Notes: generated from the letters alone by a model not told the origin. Shown: positions 8,359-21,589, counted from the stretch's first letter. The stretch is 49,312 bases of DNA from Amycolatopsis thermalba (GCF_003385215.1 NZ_PQHW01000046.1:1-49312), one strand, 5' to 3'. Translations and numbers: made by a program.

Positions 8359-10629
8359 TCACGCCGATGTGACCGGCTCGGACACCCGGATCACGATCAG
8401 GCACGAATCGTCCTCGGTGTCGGAGGACGCCTCGGCCAGGAGCTGGTCGCTGATCCGCTCCACGTCCGTCCCGGCGTGGCACGCGGCGGCGGCCAGCCGG
8501 TCCAGGCTGTCGTCCAGCAGCACCCCGCGCCGCTCGATCAGCCCGTCGGTGAACAGGACCAGCGTGTCCGCGGGCCGCAACCGCAGCACGCGCTCCTCGA
8601 ACCGGGCACCCGGCCGCGCGCCCAGCAGGATCCCGCGCGGCAGCGGCAGCTGCTCGGCCACCCCGTCGCGCACCAGCATCGGCGGCAGGTGCCCGGCGCG
8701 CGCCCACGTCAGCGTCCGGCTTTCCGGGTCGTACAGCCCGCACAACGCGGTCCCGGTGACGCCGCGGTTCACCGTGAACGTCGTCGTGTTCAGCCAGCCC
8801 AGCAGCTGCCCCGGGCCGGCCCCGGTCACGGCCAGCCCGCGCAGCGCGTTGCGCAACGCGATCATCCCGGTCGCCGCGCCGATCCCGTGCCCGGCCACGT
8901 CGCCGATGACGAGCAGGATCCGCCCGTCCGGCAGCACCGTCGCGTCGTACCAGTCGCCGCCGACCTTGTGCTCCTGCGCCGCCGGCCGGTACCGGACCGC
9001 GACCTCGAGGCCGTCCATCTCCACCGGCCGCGCCGCCGACGGCAGGATCACCTGCTGCAGCTCCCGCGCGATCCGGTTCTGCTGCTGGGCCTCGTGCTCG
9101 GTGTCGGCCAGCCGGTCCCGCGTCGCGCTCAGCGCCACCTGGCTCTGGTACTGCGCCGACAGGTCCTGGTAGATCCCGCGCACCGCGACCAGCTCACCGC
9201 CCTCCGACAGCACCGGCTCGCCGTGCGCGCGGATCTGCCGGTGTGTGCCGTCCGGCCGGATCAGCCGGAACACGGTCGCGGCCTCCTGCCGCGCCAGCAG
9301 CGTGGTCTGGAACGCCTCCAGGATCGGCAGGTCCTCGGGGTGGACGTAGGTGCACAGCCCGTCCCACGTGACCGGCCCCGCCGACGCGGGCAGCCCGAAC
9401 AGCTCGAAGGTCTGCTCGGTCCACGCCATCTCGCCGGTGAGCACGCTGTGCTCCCAGCTGCCCAGCCGCGCGATGTGCTGCAGGTTGTGCAGCAGCTGCG
9501 CCAGCCGGTGGTCGTCGTGCCCGAGGGTCAGCGCGATCCGCACCCCGTCCAGGAAGCGGGTGATCCGCACGTCCACCATCGCCGGGGTGGCCGCGCCGCC
9601 GGTGCGCGCGACCAGCGGGACCGGCCCGAGCTGCGCGGACGCCCCGGTGGTCAGCACCTCCACCGCGCGGTCGGCCAGCCCGTAGGCGCACAGCAGCGGG
9701 TACGTCCGGGTGAGCCCGCGCCCGACCAGGTCCGCCGGCCGCCGCCCGTGCGGGTCCGCGAAGTCCTCGCCCACCTGGGCGATCTCGAAGTCGGTCACCT
9801 GGCCGGACTCGTCCGTCCGCGGCCGGGCGAACAGGCCGGAGTCCAGCAGGCCCACCGTCGACGGCAGCGCCCCGGCCGGCTGCGTGCTGAGCATGATTTC
9901 CCGCCCGCACAACGCGGCCAGCGCGGCCAGGCGCCGTTTCTGCTCCGGCGGGAACTCCCGCAGCGGCGCGGTCCAGACGAACTCCACGACACCGGCGATG
10001 CTGCGCGAGGTGGTCACCGGGACCACCGCCCGCGCCCCGCGATGACCGTCCGCCAGCAGCGGCACCGCGGGAGCGAGTTCCACTTCCGGGATCCAGTGCG
10101 GCCGCCGTTCCCGCGCCGCCCGTTGCGGCAGGCAGTCCATCAGCACCGGGAGGTGCCGCCAGCGGCTGGCCTCCAGCAGGTTCAGCCCGGTGTGCGCGAC
10201 GAGCCCCAGCGCGCCGTCCGGCTGCACCTGCCACAACGCGACGGCGACGGCGCCGGCGGTGCGCCGGACCTCCTCCAGCAGGGCGGAACTCTCCGCCTCC
10301 CCGCCGGGCAGCCGCGCGAAGTCGGGCGCGGCGCCGGCCACGGCGACCGGGGACCGCGGCGGCCGCACCGCGCCCGCGACCAGGTCCGCGGCCAGCTCCG
10401 CCACGGAAGTCCCGGTCAGCACGCCGTGGTCGGCGAGGTGCGTGGCGGCCTCACCGGGGGAGTAGCCGAGCCGTTCGACGAGGATGCCTTCGGCGAGCGG
10501 GACGAGCAGCCCGCCGTCCCGTTCCGCCCGCAGCCGCTCGATCTCCTGCTGCTGGCAGTCCACGACGGCGGCCAGCCTCGCGACCCGCGGGTCGAGGCCG
10601 GCGGTCTGCGGCGGGTACTGGGCCGTCAC
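8359..10629 (-). CDS. ANTAR-GAF-PAS-SpoIIE (PP2C-type) serine phosphatase
   Basis: A 756-residue soluble signalling protein. Residues about 15-85 look like a coiled coil plus ANTAR-like three-helix module (LAEGILVERLGYSPGEAATHL). Residues about 105-240 are GAF-like, and about 380-490 a PAS/PAC module (ELFGLPAS...YVHPEDL...FRLIRPDGTHRQI). The C-terminal 230 residues are a SpoIIE/PP2C phosphatase with the metal-binding motifs VGGDWYD, GDVAGHG, LFTDGLIE and TEDDSCLIVI. Such enzymes dephosphorylate STAS anti-anti-sigma factors, and one is encoded at 15359-15742. The start is GTG at 10627-10629. It leads the sigma-factor operon and diverges from the hybrid kinase gene over a 143-bp shared upstream region. 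Confidence 0.9.
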   Translation of the reverse strand: MTAQYPPQTAGLDPRVARLAAVVDCQQQEIERLRAERDGGLLVPLAEGILVERLGYSPGEAATHLADHGVLTGTSVAELAADLVAGAVRPPRSPVAVAGAAPDFARLPGGEAESSALLEEVRRTAGAVAVALWQVQPDGALGLVAHTGLNLLEASRWRHLPVLMDCLPQRAARERRPHWIPEVELAPAVPLLADGHRGARAVVPVTTSRSIAGVVEFVWTAPLREFPPEQKRRLAALAALCGREIMLSTQPAGALPSTVGLLDSGLFARPRTDESGQVTDFEIAQVGEDFADPHGRRPADLVGRGLTRTYPLLCAYGLADRAVEVLTTGASAQLGPVPLVARTGGAATPAMVDVRITRFLDGVRIALTLGHDDHRLAQLLHNLQHIARLGSWEHSVLTGEMAWTEQTFELFGLPASAGPVTWDGLCTYVHPEDLPILEAFQTTLLARQEAATVFRLIRPDGTHRQIRAHGEPVLSEGGELVAVRGIYQDLSAQYQSQVALSATRDRLADTEHEAQQQNRIARELQQVILPSAARPVEMDGLEVAVRYRPAAQEHKVGGDWYDATVLPDGRILLVIGDVAGHGIGAATGMIALRNALRGLAVTGAGPGQLLGWLNTTTFTVNRGVTGTALCGLYDPESRTLTWARAGHLPPMLVRDGVAEQLPLPRGILLGARPGARFEERVLRLRPADTLVLFTDGLIERRGVLLDDSLDRLAAAACHAGTDVERISDQLLAEASSDTEDDSCLIVIRVSEPVTSA

Positions 10630-10772
10630 CTCGAGCCCCTCGGTCGGTGGGCGGACGGAACGAGTCTAGAGAAGTGGCGCTGGGATACGACCCGCGCTAC
10701 CAGTAGATTCCTCTTCTGCAGCGATTGTTCGCAAGGGCGATCGGTAAGGCCTCACGAAATCGGAGTGCGCTG

Positions 10773-15293
<4,521 letters not shown>

Positions 15294-15358
15294 CCCGCGG
15301 CGGCGTGTCCGGCGAAGGAGGAGTTTCGCCCCGGCGCGCGGCAGTGGAGGATGGGTGC

Positions 15359-15742
15359 GTGCAGGCACCCGATCCACTGAACCCGGGCGACCCGGCCGGC
15401 CACCCCGTCGACGGGGTGGCGGTGGCCGTCGAACGCCGTGGCGAGGCCGTCGTGGTCCAGGTCAGCGGCGAACTCGACCTCCTGACCACACCCCGGCTGG
15501 ACGACGCGGCGAGCCGGGCCCTGCGTGAGCACCCGGCGTTGCTGGTGCTCGACCTGACCGGCGTGACGTTCCTGGGTTCGGCGGGCATGGCCTCGCTGGT
15601 CGCCGTGCGGCAGGCCGCGGGGGACGACCTGCCGATCCGGCTCGCGGCCGCGGACCCGGTGGTGGTGCGCGCGATGGAGGTCGTGGGCCTGGTCGAGGAG
15701 TTCCCGCTCTACCCGACGTGCGACGAGGCGCTGGCCGGCTGA
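15359..15742 (+). CDS. STAS-domain anti-sigma factor antagonist
   Basis: A 127-residue protein with a STAS domain: VAVERRGEAVVVQVSGELDL at the N-terminus, then VLDLTGVTFLGSAGMASLV, where the serine of GSAGM is the usual phosphorylation site. In the family the unphosphorylated form binds an anti-sigma kinase and frees a sigma factor. The SpoIIE phosphatase at 8359-10629 is a natural partner; no RsbW-like kinase gene is in the window. The GTG at 15359 has GGAGG eight bases upstream. In-frame GTG codons at 15344 and 15305 are possible alternatives. It lies 65 bp after the hybrid kinase gene, so joint transcription is likely. Confidence 0.88.
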   Translation: MQAPDPLNPGDPAGHPVDGVAVAVERRGEAVVVQVSGELDLLTTPRLDDAASRALREHPALLVLDLTGVTFLGSAGMASLVAVRQAAGDDLPIRLAAADPVVVRAMEVVGLVEEFPLYPTCDEALAG

Positions 15743-15768
15743 CGGGCGGGGCAGGCGGGAAAGCCCTT

Positions 15769-16689
15769 TCACGGTAGCGGCGCGGCCGCCCCCAGCCCCT
15801 GCTCGGCGGCCGCCGCGCGGACCGCGTCGATCACCAGCTGCAGCGAGGGCCGCGCGGAAGCCGTGCGGTGCGCGATGGACACCGTGCGCATCGGTGGCTC
15901 CGTCAGCGCCACGATGTCCAGCCCGGGCGGCCGCAGCGACAGGCCCAGGTCCGACACCAGCGTCACCCCCAGCCCGGCCGCCACCATCGCCAGCGCGGTC
16001 GCCTGCTCGCCGACCTCGTGGTTGATCTTCGGCTCGAACCCGTACCGCTGGCACGCCAGCCGCACCGCGCGGCCGAAGTGCGAGCGCGGCCCGGCCAGGA
16101 TCCACGGGTGCTCGGCCAGCTCCGTCAGGCTCACCGTGTTCGCCGGCACCGCTCCGCGCGGGACCGCCGCGTGCAGCCGCTCCACCGCGATCACCACCCG
16201 CGTCAGCGCCGGGTCCCAGGGCATCGGGTAGTCGGAGTAGTCGATGACGAACGAGAAGTCCAGCGCGCCGTCCCGCACCGCCCCCGCCGTCTCCTCCGGC
16301 GCCAGCTCCTTGGTGCGCACCTCGATCCCCGGGTGCTCCTTCGCCAGTGCGGACAACGCGAACGGCAGCAACCCGGACGCCACCGACGCCCACACCCCCG
16401 CCGTCAACCGCGCGGTGACGCCCTCCTGGGCCTCCTCCAGCGCCATCGTCGCCCGTTCGACGGACTTGAGGATCTCCTCGGCGTGCTCGGCCAGCACCAC
16501 GCCCAGCTCGGTCAGCTGGACGCGCCTGCCGAGCCGCTCGAACAGCTTGGCCCCGACGTCCCGTTCCAGCTGCGCGAGCTGCTGCGAGACGGCCGAAGCC
16601 GTGTAGTGCAGGGCCGCCGCGGCCGCCGTGACGGTGCCGCGGCGGTGCAGCTCCCGAAGCATCCGCAACCGGTGCAGCGAAAGCTCCAT
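15769..16689 (-). CDS. LysR family transcriptional regulator
   Basis: A 306-residue LysR regulator. The N-terminal winged helix-turn-helix reads LHRLRMLRELHRRGTVTAAA...SAVSQQLAQLERDVGAKLFERLGR, and the effector-binding domain covers residues about 90-295. The start is ATG 16687-16689; codons upstream lie in the intergenic region. It is divergent from the Glu/Leu-type dehydrogenase gene across 214 bp. That region holds repeated GGAAC/GTGAAC words around 16726-16743 that could be part of its binding site. Control of the divergent dehydrogenase is a reasonable but untested inference. Confidence 0.92.
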   Translation of the reverse strand: MELSLHRLRMLRELHRRGTVTAAAAALHYTASAVSQQLAQLERDVGAKLFERLGRRVQLTELGVVLAEHAEEILKSVERATMALEEAQEGVTARLTAGVWASVASGLLPFALSALAKEHPGIEVRTKELAPEETAGAVRDGALDFSFVIDYSDYPMPWDPALTRVVIAVERLHAAVPRGAVPANTVSLTELAEHPWILAGPRSHFGRAVRLACQRYGFEPKINHEVGEQATALAMVAAGLGVTLVSDLGLSLRPPGLDIVALTEPPMRTVSIAHRTASARPSLQLVIDAVRAAAAEQGLGAAAPLP

Positions 16690-16903
16690 GGGCTCAGGGT
16701 AGGTAAGGATCACCTGCTGTGCAGGGAACGTGAACGGAACCGTGCATGATCCCTAACTGGACGTGTGCGGGACCACTGCCGCACCCTGGTGTCAGCGGGA
16801 ATGGATCTCCCGATTCCACTCGGACCGGCGACCGAAGCCACCACGCGGTGGCGGAGGTGCGCTGTGCTGCGCCCGGAATCGGCGACAGGCTTGGAGGGGA
16901 CAG

Positions 16904-18130
16904 TTGACCACGATGCAGGACCCGCGGGGGCTCGCCGGTGAGCGGACCCTCCCGCGCACGCAGGAGCCGATGCTGCGGCTGACCTGGACCGACCCGGTCA
17001 CCGGCACCCACGGCTACCTCGTGGTGCACACGCTGGTCTCCGGCCTGGCCACGGGCGGCACCCGGATGCGCGCCGGCTGCACGCTGTCCGAGGTCGAGGA
17101 CCTGGCCCGCGGCATGGCCGCCAAGACCGCGACCTTCGACCTGCCGGTGGGCGGGGCGAAGGGCGGGATCGACTTCGACCCGAAGGACCCGGGGGCCGTC
17201 GGGGTGCTGGAGCGGTTCTGCCAGGCGATGCGCCCGTGGCTGGACGCGCACTGGGTGACCGCCGAGGACCTCGGGGTGCCGCAGCACCTCATCGACGAGG
17301 TCTTCGAGCGGCTCGGCCTGGAGCAGTCCTACCACGCGGCCATCCGCCGCTCACCCGATCCGGCGCGCACCCTGCGCCGCGTGCACGCCGGGCTGAACGC
17401 CCCGGTGCCGGGAGGTTTGCTGCTCGGTGACGTGGTCGGCGGTTACGGCGTCGCGCAGGCGTGCCTGGGCGCGGCGAGCGCGTGGGGCTGGGAGCCGGCC
17501 GCGACCACCGTGGCGATCCAGGGCATCGGCACCATGGGCGGCGGCGCGGCCTGGTACCTGCACGAGGCGGGCATGCGGGTGGTCGCGGTCGCCGACGCGG
17601 CCGGGACGCTGTACGACCCGGCCGGGCTGGACGTCCCGGCGCTGCTGGAGCTGCGGGACGGGTTCGGCGAGGTGGACCGGTCGCGGCTGCCCGCGCGGAT
17701 CCGGCAGTTGCCGCGGGACGCGGTGGTCGGGGTCGAGGCGGACATCTTCGTCCCGGCGGCGATCTCCTACGCGCTGACGCCGGACAACGTTCCGGACGTC
17801 GCGGCGAAGGTCGTGGTGGAGGCGGCCAACGCGGCGACCACCGCCGAGGCCGAGGCCATGCTCGCCGCACGCGGGATCCCGGTGATCCCGGACTTCGTGG
17901 CGAACGCGGGTGCCGCCGCGTGGGCGTGGTGGCTGCTGCTGGGCCAGGTGGGCGCCGACCCGGTCGACTCGTTCCACCGGCTGCGGACCGAGATGCGCTC
18001 CAAGGTGGCGCTGTTGCTGGCCGCCTGGCTGGCCGACGGTGTCCCGCCGCGGACGACGGCGGAGGAGCTGGCCGCGGCGAACCGCGCGGCACGCCTGGCT
18101 GCCGGGGACGCCGGGGTGGTCATTCCCTGA
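16904..18130 (+). CDS. Glu/Leu/Phe/Val dehydrogenase
   Basis: A 408-residue NAD(P)-dependent amino acid dehydrogenase. It shows ATGGTRMR, the catalytic-lysine motif LPVGGAKGGI, the TAEDLGV segment, and the Rossmann loop IQGIGTMGGGAAWYL at residues about 200-215. The reaction is reversible oxidative deamination of an amino acid to the 2-oxo acid. The TTG at 16904 is chosen because GGAGG lies six bases upstream; ATG 16913 would have about 15-base spacing. A 15-bp-stem terminator follows 11 bases after the stop. Its substrate (glutamate or a branched/aromatic amino acid) cannot be told from sequence alone. The divergent LysR gene is the likely regulator. Confidence 0.9.
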   Translation: MTTMQDPRGLAGERTLPRTQEPMLRLTWTDPVTGTHGYLVVHTLVSGLATGGTRMRAGCTLSEVEDLARGMAAKTATFDLPVGGAKGGIDFDPKDPGAVGVLERFCQAMRPWLDAHWVTAEDLGVPQHLIDEVFERLGLEQSYHAAIRRSPDPARTLRRVHAGLNAPVPGGLLLGDVVGGYGVAQACLGAASAWGWEPAATTVAIQGIGTMGGGAAWYLHEAGMRVVAVADAAGTLYDPAGLDVPALLELRDGFGEVDRSRLPARIRQLPRDAVVGVEADIFVPAAISYALTPDNVPDVAAKVVVEAANAATTAEAEAMLAARGIPVIPDFVANAGAAAWAWWLLLGQVGADPVDSFHRLRTEMRSKVALLLAAWLADGVPPRTTAEELAAANRAARLAAGDAGVVIP

Positions 18131-18141
18131 CGTGCCAACGC

Positions 18142-18177
18142 TGAAGGGCCCTTCGCTGCTTCGCGAAGGGCCCTTCA
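18142..18177 (+). terminator. Strong stem-loop terminator
   Basis: Perfect 15-bp stem TGAAGGGCCCTTCGC (18142-18156) with GCGAAGGGCCCTTCA (18163-18177) and a 6-nt loop TGCTTC. Each arm itself contains the palindrome GAAGGGCCCTTC, so other pairings are possible. The following 220 bp to the nitroreductase start show no gene. Confidence 0.85.
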
Positions 18178-18398
18178 CGCGTGTGCACACAGTTCCGGCC
18201 TGGTTCGCCGACGGGGAGGTGAACCAGGACCGGTTTCCACTCGGCGGTTGCGGCCTTCGGAGCCGCCGTCGCGGGACCGTAGGGCCTCGACCTCGTAGTG
18301 CCCGGGCACCTCGGGGTCTGTCCCCACAGTGCCCGATTCGCCCGCCCCGGATCCAGGGCCGAAGGTCCCTTTCGCCGGACGCGTGGGACGCTCCCGGC

Positions 18399-18911
18399 AT
18401 GGACGATCCGCTCCGCACGCTCGCCGCCATCCGCGCCACCCGCGTGTTCGCCGAGCGTCCCGTGCCGCGGCGCCTCGTGGCGGACCTGGTCGACGCCGCG
18501 CGCTGGACCGGATCCGCCCGCAACCGCCAGCCCTGGCGGTTCGTCTCGGTCACCGACCCGGACCTGCGCCGCGCGCTGGCCCGACTCGGGCAGTACGCGC
18601 TGCCGCTGGCGACCGCCCCGGTCGCGCTGGTCCTGCTGTCCGACTCCGAAGCCGGCCACGACACCGAGTTCGACCTCGGCCGGGTGTGCCAGACGCTCGT
18701 CGTCGCGGCGCACTTCGCCGGTCTCGGCAGTTGCCCGGTCTCGCTGTACCCCGAGATCAACGCCGTCGAAGCCGCCGCGCTCACCGGGCACGGGCACCCG
18801 TGGCGCGCGCACCACGCGCTCGCCCTGGGCTGGCCGGGTCAGCGCCCGCGTGGCCGCTCCGCCATCCCGACCGGCCGCAAGGACCTGTCCGACCTGTTCA
18901 CCGAGCGGTAG
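18399..18911 (+). CDS. Nitroreductase family protein
   Basis: A 170-residue FMN-dependent nitroreductase-type protein. The N-terminal half shows TRVFAERPVPRRLV and AARWTGSARNRQPWRFV, the FMN-binding segment of the family. The C-terminal half has LGRVCQTLVVAAHFAGLGSCPVSLYP and ends ALGWPGQRPRG...LSDLF. It is at the short end of the family. The start is ATG 18399-18401; no strong ribosome binding site is seen. The last 73 bp overlap the convergent LysR gene. Substrate unknown. Confidence 0.85.
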   Translation: MDDPLRTLAAIRATRVFAERPVPRRLVADLVDAARWTGSARNRQPWRFVSVTDPDLRRALARLGQYALPLATAPVALVLLSDSEAGHDTEFDLGRVCQTLVVAAHFAGLGSCPVSLYPEINAVEAAALTGHGHPWRAHHALALGWPGQRPRGRSAIPTGRKDLSDLFTER

Positions 18912-19741
18912 TCCGCGGCCACCTCCCCCGCCGCCCGCGCCAGCGCCGCGACCGCGGGGGAGCTGGTGCCCTGCGGCCAGGCGAGGAGCAACCGCGCGGG
19001 GGCGGCGTCCACGACCGGGACGGTGACCAGGTTGTGGTCCAGCGTGTCCAGCACCGACCGCGGCAGCAGCGCGATGGCCCGGCCGCGGGAGGTCACGCGC
19101 AGCAGCTTCGCCAGATCCGTGACCTCGACGCCACCGAAGTCCGGGTAGCCGGCCCAGCGTCCGACGGGCTCCCCGCGCAGGTCGGACAGCTGCAGGATCG
19201 CCCGCTGCGCCAGGCGGTGGTCCGGCGGCAGCAGGGCCGCCCGCGGCTCGGCGCGCAGTTCCGCCGTCTCCAGGCCGGCCGCGTCGTCGAAGGGCGTGTG
19301 CAGCAGCGCGAGGTCGGCGCGGCCGTCGCGCAGCAGCGACACGCGGTCCTCGTGCGCGGTGACGAGTTCGACCGGCACCGCGGCCGGATCGCTCTCGTAG
19401 CGGCGCAGGATCCGGGGCAGCAGGCCGGCGTCGCCACCGGGTTTGGCGGCCAGGGCGAGGTAGGGCACGCCGCGGCCGGCGCGCTGGGTGCGCCGGGCCG
19501 CCGCGGCGACCGCGGCAAGCGCTTTCCGGGCCTCGTCGAGCAGCACCTCGCCGGCCGGGGTGAGTTCCACGCGCCTGCTCGTGCGCTCGAACAGGGTCAC
19601 CTCCAGCCGCCGTTCCAGCGACCGCACGGCTTTCGACAGAGCCGGCTGGGCCAGTCCCAGCCCTTCCGCCGCGCGGCCGAAGTGCAGCGCCTCCGCGACG
19701 GCGACGAAGTAGGCGAGTTCTCGCGTCTCGACCCGATCCAT
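18839..19741 (-). CDS. LysR family transcriptional regulator
   Basis: A 300-residue LysR regulator. The helix-turn-helix reads ELAYFVAVAEALHFGRAAEGL...LSKAVRSLERRLEVTLFERTSRRVELT, followed by a substrate-binding-like domain (about 90-285). The start is ATG 19739-19741. Its 3' end overlaps the convergent nitroreductase gene by 73 bp, and its 5' end faces the ABC ATPase gene. The 53-bp divergent gap contains an 18-bp palindrome that could be an operator for this or another regulator. Confidence 0.92.
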   Translation of the reverse strand: MDRVETRELAYFVAVAEALHFGRAAEGLGLAQPALSKAVRSLERRLEVTLFERTSRRVELTPAGEVLLDEARKALAAVAAAARRTQRAGRGVPYLALAAKPGGDAGLLPRILRRYESDPAAVPVELVTAHEDRVSLLRDGRADLALLHTPFDDAAGLETAELRAEPRAALLPPDHRLAQRAILQLSDLRGEPVGRWAGYPDFGGVEVTDLAKLLRVTSRGRAIALLPRSVLDTLDHNLVTVPVVDAAPARLLLAWPQGTSSPAVAALARAAGEVAADYRSVNRSDRSLRPVGMAERPRGR

Positions 19742-19767
19742 TCCGGAAGGTTATCGGATGTCCGTTT

Positions 19768-19785
19768 TCCTCAGACGTCTGAGGA
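19768..19785. promoter_or_regulatory. 18-bp perfect palindrome, candidate operator
   Basis: TCCTCAGACGTCTGAGGA lies in the 53-bp gap between the divergent LysR and ABC ATPase genes. Its right edge overlaps the GAGGAG ribosome binding site of the ABC gene, so a bound protein or an mRNA hairpin would block translation initiation. A smaller inverted repeat, CGGATGTCCG, sits at 19756-19765. Confidence 0.5.
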
Positions 19786-19794
19786 GTTGGTAGC

Positions 19795-20592
19795 GTGCGG
19801 GCCATGACGCCCGTGTTGCAGGTGAGCGATGTCGATCTCGTCCGCGACGGCCGGTACCTGCTCCGGTCGATCTCGCTGACGGTCCGCGAGGGCGAGCACT
19901 GGGCGCTGCTCGGCGCGAACGGGGCAGGCAAGAGCACGCTGCTCGGGCTGCTCGGGGCGGTCACGCACCCGACGCGCGGAACGGTCGACGTGCTCGGGCA
20001 CCGGCTGGGGCGGGTGGACATGCGCAGGCTGCGGTCGTTCCTCGGGCACATCAACCCGCGGCACCCGCTGACCTCGCCGTTGACGGTGTTCGAGGTGGTG
20101 CTGACCGGGCTGACGAACACGACCGAGCTGGTGCCGCGCTGGCAGCCGACGGGGGCGGAGCGGGAGCGCGCCGAGCGCCTGATCCGGATGCTCGGGCTGA
20201 GCGGTCAGCGCGACGCCCGCTGGCCGACGCTGTCCCAGGGCGAGCGCGGCCGGGCGCTGATCGCCCGCGCGCTGATGCCCGCACCGCGGCTGCTGCTGCT
20301 CGACGAGCCGGCGACGGGCCTGGACGTGGCGGCGCGCGAGCAGCTGCTGTCCAGTGTGGACGCGCTGCGGCGGGAGCACCCCGCGCTGGCGACCGTGCTG
20401 GTCACCCACCACCTGGAGGAGCTGCCCGTGAGCACCACGCACGCGCTCCTGCTGCGGGAGGGCCAGTGCCTGGCGTCCGGCCCGGCGGACGAGGTGGTGA
20501 CCACGGACCACATCAGCAAGTGCTTCGACCACCCGGTGCGCATCACCCGGACCGAGGGCAGGTGGACCGCCCGCGCCGAGCCGCTGGCGTAG
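19795..20592 (+). CDS. ABC transporter ATP-binding protein, orphan
   Basis: A 265-residue ABC ATPase with all the expected motifs: Walker A LLGANGAGKST, signature LSQGERGRALIARAL, Walker B LLLLDEPATGLD, and switch His in LVTHHLEELP. It resembles cytoplasmic ATPases of the iron-complex/molybdate-like group (MRRLRSFLGHINPRH, LEELP). No permease or binding protein gene is nearby, so its partners are elsewhere or it acts without a membrane subunit. The GTG at 19795 is chosen since GAGGAG lies eight bases upstream; ATG 19804 is the alternative. A 21-bp repeat array follows the stop by 13 bp. Confidence 0.88.
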   Translation: MRAMTPVLQVSDVDLVRDGRYLLRSISLTVREGEHWALLGANGAGKSTLLGLLGAVTHPTRGTVDVLGHRLGRVDMRRLRSFLGHINPRHPLTSPLTVFEVVLTGLTNTTELVPRWQPTGAERERAERLIRMLGLSGQRDARWPTLSQGERGRALIARALMPAPRLLLLDEPATGLDVAAREQLLSSVDALRREHPALATVLVTHHLEELPVSTTHALLLREGQCLASGPADEVVTTDHISKCFDHPVRITRTEGRWTARAEPLA

Positions 20593-20605
20593 CGGCGCGG
20601 GCGAC

Positions 20606-20731
20606 GGGAGTGGGGGACTCGCGGGCAGGAGTGCGGAACTCGCCGACGGGAGTGTGGGACTCGCTGACGCCAGTGTGGGACTCGCGGGCGGGAGTGTGGG
20701 ACTCGCCGACGGGAGTGTGGGACTCGCGGGG
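20606..20731. repeat. Six-copy 21-bp tandem repeat
   Basis: Six contiguous 21-bp units (20606, 20627, 20648, 20669, 20690, 20711) with consensus GGGAGTGTGGGACTCGC followed by CGAC or GGGC. Each unit contains the inverted pair GAGT and ACTC around a 5-nt centre, so RNA from either strand can form a row of small hairpins. The array fills the gap between the convergent ABC ATPase and methyltransferase genes. As 21 is a multiple of three, both strands translate as heptapeptide repeats (for instance PTGVWDS), but no gene start is associated with it. Confidence 0.92.
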
Positions 20732-20748
20732 CTGAGCGATCCGGTTTC

Positions 20749-21534
20749 CTAGAGAACCCGGCCCACGCCGCCGAGCAGGACGGCGCTCGCCTGGTCGTCC
20801 GGGGCCGGGCGGTAGCCGCGTGGTGCGTTCCAGTGCGTGGCGAGCACCAGGCCCGGCGGCACCAGCTCGGTCCCGTCGAACAGCGCCAGCACCTCGTCGG
20901 GCGAGCGCGTCGTCACGTTCTGCTGCACGTTCGCGTTGTAGGTCTGCGTCACCTCGGACTGGCGCCGGCGGGCCTGCTCGTCCTCGGTGAACGTGATGTG
21001 CGTGAGGCCGAGGTAGCTGCCCGGCGCGAGCCGCTCGACGTAGCGCCGCACCAGCGGGGCCACGTCGCCCGGGACGAAGGGCAGCACGGACACCAGCAGC
21101 AGCCCCACCGGCTCGGCGAAGTCCAGCGGCGTCGCACGCGCGAAGATGTCCTCCGGCTCCCGCGCGTCGCCGTGCAGGCAGATCGCGTCCGGGTCGTCGG
21201 CGAGCAGCTCGTTGCTGACCCGCACGGTGTCCGGGTCCAGGTCGACGTAGACCACGCGGGTGCCGGACGCGTACCCCTGCGCGATCTCGTGCACGTTCCC
21301 GGCGGTGGGGTAGCCCGACCCGATGTCCAGGAACTGGCGGATCCCCTGCTGGATCATCCACCGCACGGCCCGCCGCAGGAACTCGCGGTTGTACCGGGCG
21401 ACCTGCCCGGCCAGTGGGAACACCTTCTGCGCGGCGATCGCCACCTCGGCGTCGCACGGCAGGTGGTGGTGCCCGTTGAGGTACCAGTCGTAGACGCCCG
21501 CGGCCGTGGCCTTGGTGCGCTGCTGCGATGTCAT
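20749..21534 (-). CDS. SAM-dependent methyltransferase (PF04672/DUF574 type)
   Basis: A 261-residue protein of the actinobacterial S-adenosyl methyltransferase family PF04672. Characteristic pieces are AAGVYDWYLNGHHHLPCD near the N-terminus, NREFLRRAVRWMIQQGIRQFLDIGSGYPT (SAM-binding loop), and VVYVDLDPDTVRVSNELLAD. These proteins occur in many copies in actinomycetes; substrates are mostly unknown. The start is ATG 21532-21534. A second long minus-strand frame over the same bases is a shadow. Confidence 0.9.
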   Translation of the reverse strand: MTSQQRTKATAAGVYDWYLNGHHHLPCDAEVAIAAQKVFPLAGQVARYNREFLRRAVRWMIQQGIRQFLDIGSGYPTAGNVHEIAQGYASGTRVVYVDLDPDTVRVSNELLADDPDAICLHGDAREPEDIFARATPLDFAEPVGLLLVSVLPFVPGDVAPLVRRYVERLAPGSYLGLTHITFTEDEQARRRQSEVTQTYNANVQQNVTTRSPDEVLALFDGTELVPPGLVLATHWNAPRGYRPAPDDQASAVLLGGVGRVL

Positions 21535-21589
21535 CGGCGTTCACCACCGTCCGGTCGCGGCCAGTCTGGCACGCGGGTCAACGGCCCGG

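Noticed and set aside
15757..15772. Terminator between STAS and LysR genes (GAAAG-CC-CTTTC)
   Set aside because: Five-base arms with a two-base centre are too weak to call.
18181..18398. Coding content between terminator and nitroreductase
   Set aside because: Open frames here have no start signal or recognisable residues; only short inverted repeats such as GGTGCCCGGGCAC-like words are seen.
20543..21547. 334-residue minus-strand frame over the methyltransferase gene
   Set aside because: Wrong frame; the 261-residue frame has the SAM-binding motifs. Its heptapeptide tail is only the 21-bp repeat translated.
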